Of a DNA stretch of 64,000 nt, positions 58,085 through 64,000 are shown piece after piece. A model generated the notes under the pieces. That model was not told the origin of the DNA, searched no databases, and was given only the letters and a program-made list of their open reading frames with translations. The position numbers and the translations under genes are program-made. The DNA is from Macrotis lagotis. Lineage: Eukaryota > Chordata > Mammalia > Peramelemorphia > Peramelidae. How positions within the stretch are numbered: position 1 is the first letter of the stretch; each line of letters opens with the position of its first letter. Where the stretch lies: assembly GCF_037893015.1 (NCBI RefSeq), contig NC_133658.1:883555038-883619037 (forward strand). The letters are read 5' to 3'.

Positions 58085-58439
58085 TCAGCAAGAATAATTT
58101 GTTAAAATAGGAAATTACCAGATGGTAGCTGGAGTGGGTGAGATCATTCCTCTCTTCACCTTCTCTGCCAACCATCACCAAATAGCAGCATGCCTTTGCA
58201 ATGGCTGTTGCCAAGGGTTAGAATAATCATCCTCCCTGCCTCCTGTTCTTGGCTTTCCTCTTTGAAGACTCAGTTGGATCCTACCTTCTGCCAAAGATTG
58301 TTAATGCCTTAACTCTGAGATTATGCTTTCCATGGAAACTCTGCTTGGTCTGAAGTCCAAGAATCCATGTCCTTCCCAGAATAAGCCTGAAATTTCTACC
58401 TGTTAACTCAGATTGATCTCCTCTGTCTCTTCTCACCTC

Positions 58440-58710
58440 TCTCAGCCTCCTCTTCAATCTGACTACTGGGTGGAGTTCTAAACTCCTCCCCAACCTTTTC
58501 TTTTCCTACTTAAAAGAGGCTGCTCTGCTTGGTTTCCATTCCAGATACCTCCTATGGTCTTCCCCTACCCTTTTCCAGATTACTTTTATATACTGTCTTC
58601 CCTCTTTAGATTGTAAATTTCTTAAGGGCAGGGACTGTCTTTTTCTAATTTGTATTCCCAGCACACTTCAGAGCATATAGTAGGCACTTAATATATGTTT
58701 ATTTTATTTA
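58440..58710 (+). mobile_element. L2 3'-end fragment
   Basis: TTAGATTGTAAATTTCTTAAGGGCAGGGACTGTC and CATATAGTAGGCACTTAATATATG. Confidence 0.65.
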
Positions 58711-59269
58711 ATTTAATGTATCTACTTATTTACATGTGCACTCCCTTCATTGAAAGTAGGATCTTTGAAGTCAGGGATTGGTTTTTCTTTTCTTTTTAGC
58801 CCTAATACTTAGCATAGTGCCTAAGTTTGACTGATGATGTGGCAACATTCTGAATCTTTGGGCAGTTGTCTAGCCCTAATCTTAATTCCAAGAGCTAATG
58901 CCATTCTGTTTAGCCTATCCTAGCTTCTGGCATTTTCCCCAGGCTGAAAACTTTCTAGTTATTGTGAGGAATGAAGGGCATTGTTGGTCTTCACAGGGTG
59001 TGGAGGGGGGCACTCTTTGAAATCCATTATAAAGGGGGAATGGCCCTAGCAATTACAAAACTGGGAGAGTTCTCCTAATCCCATTTCAAAGATGACAAAC
59101 CCAAGATTAGAAGAAACTAGTCCTTAAATGGTCAAGAGTAACCTAGAGTCTTAACCTTCTCCTTTGCATGTGCTCTAGGAGATCTATCTGTTCTTGCTTA
59201 TTAGTATAATGAGCAGGGTGGGGGAAATGTATAGGAACCAATGTATCAATTAGATGTGACCCAGCCTAT

Positions 59270-59430
59270 GGTTGGCATGAAGGGGCAGGAACAAAGTCTT
59301 TCAAAGTGCATAAAAAAGCTTGTATGGTGGGATTTCCTCACCCCTCTCTCCCACCATGAGAGAGGTGTACCATTTTGTTAAGATATCTTAATAAAAACCA
59401 TTTTAATCACTCTAGACTAAGTATTCTTGA
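59270..59430 (+). mobile_element. Possible LTR fragment
   Basis: GCATAAAAAAGC (TATA-like, near 59310) and TTAATAAAAACC (poly(A)-like, near 59389) about 80 bp apart, between unrelated flanks. Ends unclear. Confidence 0.3.
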
Positions 59431-59754
59431 ACTATTTATAACATTATGATTCCATTCCCCAAAATATTATATTGGACATTTCTAAGGGAATGTCAGAGTT
59501 GTCACTATCAAACAAACAGTCTGTAAGTCTGGAGCGTTGGGTCTCTGACCAAATCTGTCTGAGCCCACATCCAACTTTTCCCTCTCTCAAGATTTCACCA
59601 CTGCCCTTCACTTTTAGACTTTATAAAAAAAAAGGTGTCTAGAGTCCTCTGACTTTTCATTCTATTCATTTCAGTATCTACATATTGATGCAGAGAAACC
59701 TGGGTATAGAAGGTGATGAGATCAGTAGGAGACAAACTTTGTATATCTTTTGTT

Positions 59755-60185
59755 TGCATTAAGATTTTTCTTCTGCCTTTATCAGCTAATATAGGCCACA
59801 CCTGAAGGCCTGACCTTCAACCTGATTTGGATTGCATGGTCTCCTGGTGGGCCAGCCCGGGAGCCAGGCACTGGAAACACCCAAGACTACCCAAAAATGG
59901 CCCCTCCTCAAAAGACAAAATCTATGTGGGACTTTGGTCACTACAGAGTCACCACCCCTCCCATGTACTCTGAGTGAGAATTTAAGGAGAGATCAAAGAA
60001 GGGGCTCTTTCTCTTCTACCTCCCAGTCTCCTTTTGAAGCCATTGGCCAATTCAATCAGCAATCCACGTGGTCTTCTCTTTAAGCTCTTCTTAACTTTTC
60101 TATTACCTTCTTAATGTGTTGTAACTTCTTTTAATAAATCTCAATCTTCTTTCCAAAGCCTGAATTCCTGAGTCTGAGTCAGGGC
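59755..60185 (+). mobile_element. Possible LTR fragment
   Basis: Moderately GC-rich sequence with a promoter-like layout: a CCAAT-like GGCCAATTC near 60045 and AATAAA at 60133-60138, followed by a CCTGAATTCCTGAGTCTGAG-type end. No clear terminal inverted repeat, so this is tentative. Confidence 0.35.
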
Positions 60186-61109
60186 AGTTATGGAATTCAA
60201 GAAACAAACAGAGGCAATATATCTTTAATTCTCCTCTTTTTTTGATTCCTCCATTCAGGTCTAACCAGTCCACTTATGTCCTTTGATCTCTTCAAAGGCC
60301 TTACTCCACTGACTACTCTCACTTTTTTCTTCAGTTCCTTCCTTTTTGGGAGCTCCTTCTCTATTACCTGTTTTGGAGCTCAGGACTCCAAAAGATTTGT
60401 GATCTCAGACATGATCCAGTGAGGCAGGTGACAATCCATTCATTATGACCCTTCACATAAAACTTGTACCTATGTTTTCCAATAAACTAAACTGTTTCTT
60501 CTGTGCTGAATATGTCAAATAGTTAACCTCTGAGTAGGCCTTAATATTAACACTGATCCCCATCTCATTATCCAAGTTATGAGATGAAGTCAATCAACTT
60601 TCAGGACTCCAGGTAAATCCTTGTCCCCAGACAAATGCAATGTCTTAACCTGAAAGGATTTAGTCATTGACCTACCACCCCTCATCAACATCATCAACAT
60701 ACCTCTCATTACCTCATCTGTACAGGGAGTCTTTGCCTGGGAAGGGCTAGCTAGGTACTTCACTAAAAGTTCATTGACCTCATCTCCTGGCTTGGGCAAT
60801 GGGTAGGGGAGAGAGGTCAGTATTAATGTAAGTTGCATGGTCAGTGCAGAGGGAAAAGATTAATTATAGAAAATATTTCTCTTAACATTTCCTCTACCTC
60901 AGCAAGACTCTTGATTGGTTGAATCCATAACTACATGTATAAGGAAGCAGAGAGATGAATAGGGATTTTCTAGACAGGGAGAAACAGAAAGATGGGGAAT
61001 GGAGGATGGAGGTCTCCAAGACCCATGTATGCAGGGATGACTCAATACCACTGACAAGACTCAAGAAATAAATCCAAAAAAGCATTTGAACACCAGAAAT
61101 AAAGTATCT

Positions 61110-61272
61110 CATTGGGAGTCTGAGGACCAGGTTTCAAATCTCACATCTGTCTCATGTGTAGCCTTGGGTGAGTGATTTACTTTTCTGGGTCTCAGTTTCC
61201 TCCTCTATAAAATGATGGATTTGGACAAGATGATTTCTAAGGTCTCTTCCTCCTCTAAATCTATGATCCCTT
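61110..61272 (+). mobile_element. MIR-type SINE downstream of RBP7
   Basis: GGGTCTCAGTTTCCTCCTCTATAAAATGATGG and CTCTAAATCTATGATCC. Confidence 0.65.
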
Positions 61273-61309
61273 TGGGCCTCTCTGTTGATAAATAACAACA
61301 GAGCACTTA

Positions 61310-61554
61310 AGTCGTTTAGAAAAAAAATTTATTGTAACTTGCCAGACAGGTTGTGACAATCTCTCTGGGCAAGGTTAATAAAAAAGAGAAGGAAGGGATT
61401 GTCTTCTGCTCTATGAGCCCTGGCAAAGTTGTTTGGCACCAGCTCAGTAAGAGCTACAGGTCTCCTCAGGGTGGAGGTGCACACTCAGCACTGGTTTTCT
61501 CCCTCAGGCTCTCTGGAACCTCTGTTTGCATACTTGGCCTTCACAGAACATTTC
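61310..61554 (-). CDS. RBP7: RBP7 terminal exon with 3' UTR (partial gene)
   Basis: On the minus strand an acceptor (CTGACTCTAG) at 61555 is followed by EMFCEGQVCKQRFQRA and a TGA at 61506-61504. This matches the C-terminal end of RBP7 (CRBP IV), a roughly 134-residue cytosolic beta-barrel retinoid carrier of the FABP/CRBP family. The family's fourth exon is short and encodes this final strand. RBP1, RBP2 and RBP5 have different tails here, so the assignment is specific. About 190 nt of 3' UTR follows, with AATAAA at 61333-61328. Exons 1-3 should lie beyond the right edge; exon 3 (around GWTHWIEG) was not found by 64000. In human the gene lies just upstream of UBE4B on the same strand, as here. 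Confidence 0.93.
61328..61333 (-). terminator. RBP7: RBP7 polyadenylation signal
   Basis: A canonical AATAAA on the minus strand about 170 nt after the RBP7 stop codon, followed by a T-rich stretch. Cleavage is expected about 10-30 nt further on, near 61300-61318. Confidence 0.8.
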
Positions 61555-61761
61555 CTAGAGTCAGACGCAGAAGGGAACAAGGGGATTGGGGGAAGAAAGA
61601 AAAAATCGTGAGATCAGCATTTAAGAATACAATCTCTTCCCAGAGATCTTCAATGGATTAATAACCAGTTTGTCAAGTTTGGCCACAATCCAAGGGGCTC
61701 TGTACCAAGGCGCCATGGGCTTTAGGCAGGAGCTCTATAAGGGTAGAGCCAAACATATTTC

Positions 61762-62060
61762 ATGCAGGTGGCACAGTGTAATCAAGAGAACAGGAGTTCA
61801 AATGTGGCCTCAAACACTTGACTCTGTTACTATCTGTGTGACCTTGGTCAAGTCACTTAACCCTGATTACTTCACATCTGGGGCCATCTCCAGTCATCCT
61901 GAATCATATCTGGCCACTGGACCCAGATGGCTCCAGAGGAGAAAGTAATCCTGGTGACTTAACTCAGCACCTTGTCATTCAAATCTAATCCATGTGCTTG
62001 TCATGGCAGAAAACCCCCTGATGTCATGGTCTCCTTGGATATTGAAGCACAGACATCACT
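61762..62060 (+). mobile_element. Composite SINE in RBP7 last intron
   Basis: Head with GTGTGACCTTGGTCAAGTCACTTAACCC; tail GGGGCCATCTCCAGTCATCCTGAATCATATCTGGCCACTGGACCCAGATGG. Same family as 34441-34741. Confidence 0.82.
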
Positions 62061-62597
62061 ACAAGGCATATCCCCCTATCATTAATTGATTCTGCAATTA
62101 ATAGAAGAAAACTTCAATAGCTGTGAATATCCTTTGGATCAATCATAGTTTGTGTAACATTGAACAGGATTTTGTGACTTTAGGGTTTGGAAACTGAATG
62201 CTATTTTTGTTTTTGTTTTTTTAGGGTTGAGGAGGTAATCAAAGATATTTCTAAAGCACTACATTAGTGTAACCTAGAACAATGCCTTGTACATGGTAGG
62301 AGCTTTAAAATGCTCATTGTTGGTTGAAATGCTATAGCAGACACACATGAAAGCAAAAAGAATTGGGCAGAGACAAGGGGAGACACATCTAGTCTCAGAA
62401 TCAGCAGAACCTCTGCCACATCATCATCATCATCATCACCATCACTGGCTGGGTGACCCTGGACAAATGGATCAACCTTTCAGGGTCTCAGGCAACTCTG
62501 TAAGACTAAAGTATTGGGGTTCTACTTTGACGGTGGGAGAAACATCCTCCTCATGCAGTTCTTCATGCCAATGAAATCACAATAAGAAGATAACATT

Positions 62598-62735
62598 GGG
62601 GCAGCTAGGTGGCGCTGTGGATAGAGTACTGGCCCTGGAGTCAGGAGGAACTGAGTTAAAATTTGACCTCAGACATAATAATTACCTAGCTGTGTTGGGC
62701 AAGTCATTTAACCCTATTGCCTTAAATAAATAAAA
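62598..62735 (+). mobile_element. tRNA-derived SINE
   Basis: GGGGCAGCTAGGTGGCGCTGTGG start, small internal deletions, AAATAAATAAA tail. Confidence 0.9.
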
Positions 62736-63182
62736 ACAATTTTTATAAAAGAAAACATTCTATAGTCCTGCCCCCAGAGGGTTACCTCCCTTCTCTCACA
62801 GAAGTTGGACTACATGGTCAATCTGTTGGTTTCTTTTGCTTTAAAGATATTTCTTTGTTAGAAGGGAAGAAGCTCTATGTATTTGGATAGATTGTTCCTT
62901 CTTTTGGTGGGGAGGCCTTTTGCCTCAGAGTCAGGAAAGTTTCCATTCTTGCCTCTGATTCATACTGGGCAAGTCACTTAACTTCTGGGTATCCCAGGCA
63001 AACTTTTTAAAAATTTTTAATTTTTATTTTTTAATCATATTTATTTTATTTTTGTGCAAATTATTTTTTATACATTACTAAAATATTCTTAAGAGTAAAC
63101 ATAATACCCCTCCCCCAAAAACATAAGACCCTCATGAGCAATAAAGGAAAGAGAAAATAATTAAAATTAAAATAAAAAAATA

Positions 63183-63328
63183 GGGACGGCTAGGTGGCGC
63201 AGTGGATAAAGCACCGGCCCTGGAGTCAGGAGTACCTGGGTTCAAATCCAGTCTCAGACACTTAATAATTACCTAGCTGTGTGGCCTTGGGCAAGCCACT
63301 TAACCCCATTTGCCTTGAAAAAACCTAA

Positions 63329-63330
<2 letters not shown>
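63183..63330 (+). mobile_element. tRNA-derived SINE
   Basis: Close to the window's SINE consensus: A box GGTGGCGCAGTGG, B box GGTTCAAATCC, tail CCTTGAAAAAACC. Followed by (AAT)n at 63330-63369. It has no counterpart in the 36.3-39.4 kb copy, so it is a later insertion. Confidence 0.9.

Positions 63331-63369
<39 letters not shown>
63330..63369 (+). repeat. (AAT)n microsatellite
   Basis: About thirteen perfect AAT units after a SINE tail. Confidence 0.95.
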
Positions 63370-63371
<2 letters not shown>

Positions 63372-63508
63372 GGGGCAGCTAGGTGGCGCAGTGGATGGAG
63401 CACAGGCCCTGGAACCAGGAACACCCAAGTCCAAATCTAGCCCCAGACACCCAATAATCACCCAGCTGTGTGACCCTGGGCAAGCTACCCCAACCCCAAT
63501 GCCCTGCA
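63372..63508 (+). repeat. Diverged SINE module within LINE 3' end
   Basis: SINE-like with cytosines replacing many thymines (CACCCAATAATCACCCAGC for the usual CACTTAATAATTACCTAGC). Counterpart of 39040-39183. Confidence 0.8.
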
Positions 63509-63563
63509 AAAAAAACAAACAAACAAGTAAAAACAAAATAAAATAATTATAATTATAATAATA

Positions 63564-63710
63564 GGGGCGGCTCGGTGGCACAGTGGACAGCACACCAGCC
63601 CTGGAGTTAGGAGCACCCAGGGTTCAAATCCGATCCCAGACACCCAACAATCACCCAGCTGTGTGACCCTGGGCAAGCCACCCAATCCCACTTGGCTCCC
63701 CCCAAAATAA
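63564..63710 (+). repeat. Diverged SINE module within LINE 3' end
   Basis: Further diverged SINE (CACCCAACAATCACCCAGC). Counterpart of 38838-38998. Confidence 0.8.
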
Positions 63711-63875
63711 TAATAATTAAAAAAAGTGCTTCAGTCTGTTCCAACACCACCAGCTCTGTCACGGGTGGATCACATTCTTTACGATAAGTCCAGGCAAACT
63801 TTTAAGACAGTGGTTCTCAAAATTTGGTTGGAGATAGAGAGAAAAAAGTAGTTAAGTATATATCACCTAATATGG

Positions 63876-64000
63876 ACTAAACAGGCAGTTGGGTGGTACA
63901 TAGAGAGCTGGGCTTGGAATCAGGAAGGTTCACCTTCATGAGTTCAAATTTGGCCTCAGACACTTACTAGCTGTATTCCCTGGGTAAGTCACCTAACCTT
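63876..64000 (+). mobile_element. Old SINE, cut by window edge
   Basis: CAGGCAGTTGGGTGGTACATAG head and GGCCTCAGACACTTACTAGCTG, truncated at 64000. Confidence 0.75.

Larger units (their letters stand above)
47410..61309. other. RBP7-UBE4B intergenic interval
   Basis: Nearly 14 kb between the RBP7 3' end and the inferred UBE4B start. It contains the upstream half of the CpG island, CA/TG tracts to 49 kb, AT-rich unique sequence (49.0-50.5 kb), old SINEs, the tandem repeat split by a HAL1-like element, a solo LTR and LTR-like fragments. No coding exon was recognised. Confidence 0.8.
63008..63789 (-). mobile_element. 5'-truncated L1/HAL1 3' end with embedded SINE modules
   Basis: Read on the minus strand this 782-bp insertion matches the 3' UTR of the HAL1-like copy from about 38770 to 39340: the GTGATCCACCC block, the GAAGCACTTTTT block, two diverged antisense SINE modules, then the GTTTACTCTTAAGAATATTTTA tail. 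CCAGGCAAACTTTT flanks it at 62994-63007 and 63790-63803, so it is one insertion event. A younger SINE (63183-63330) with an AAT microsatellite was added later. Confidence 0.85.

Noticed and set aside
61760-64000. RBP7 exon 3
   Set aside because: The expected GWTHWIEG-containing exon was not found on the minus strand. It is probably beyond the right edge.

Overview
The window is nuclear DNA from a marsupial. More than two dozen copies of one tRNA-derived SINE are present, with an A box like TGGCGCAGTGG and a B box like GTTCAAATCC. There are older MAR1-, MIR- and L2-like repeats, L1 fragments with the 3' end I associate with marsupial L1, and an AT-rich intronic background. The young SINE looks like the form common in Australian dasyurid marsupials, but that finer placement is a guess from memory.

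Only two protein-coding genes are supported, both on the minus strand and both partial. UBE4B (U-box ubiquitin ligase, Ufd2 homologue) contributes its first coding exon (46826-46849, encoding MEELSADE) and its second (22461-22647). A 24,178-bp intron lies between them, and the gene runs off the left edge. A CpG island at about 46.44-47.96 kb holds its promoter and 5' UTR. RBP7 (cellular retinol-binding protein IV) contributes only its last exon and poly(A) signal (61554 down to about 61310), and runs off the right edge. RBP7 followed by UBE4B on one strand matches the human 1p36 order.

Layout: 1-22.46 kb is UBE4B intron 2, holding an L2 RT fragment, another non-LTR RT fragment, an old L1/HAL1-like element on the minus strand carrying a PSME3 retrocopy, L1 ORF2 fragments and many SINEs. 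22.65-46.83 kb is intron 1, with a near-complete ORF1-only L1 (HAL1-like) at 36.3-39.4 kb, an adjacent 498-bp LINE-tail insertion, and L2, L3 and MIR remnants. 45.9-49.0 kb is a GC-rich promoter island flanked by long CA/TG tracts and a GC minisatellite. 49-61.3 kb is intergenic: a four-monomer tandem repeat split by a second HAL1-like insertion on the minus strand, a solo LTR, and old SINEs. 61.3-64 kb is the RBP7 3' end and its intron, with a 5'-truncated LINE tail carrying SINE-derived modules.

I found no new enzymatic or defence system. The most interesting structures are in the repeats: ORF1-only L1 elements with intact target-site duplications, a LINE 3' UTR subfamily that has absorbed antisense SINE modules, a tandem repeat split cleanly by a retrotransposon, and a retrocopy that appears internally primed. 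Family names for repeats come from recall of consensus sequences, not a database search. Most repeat boundaries are approximate, except where a target-site duplication is given.
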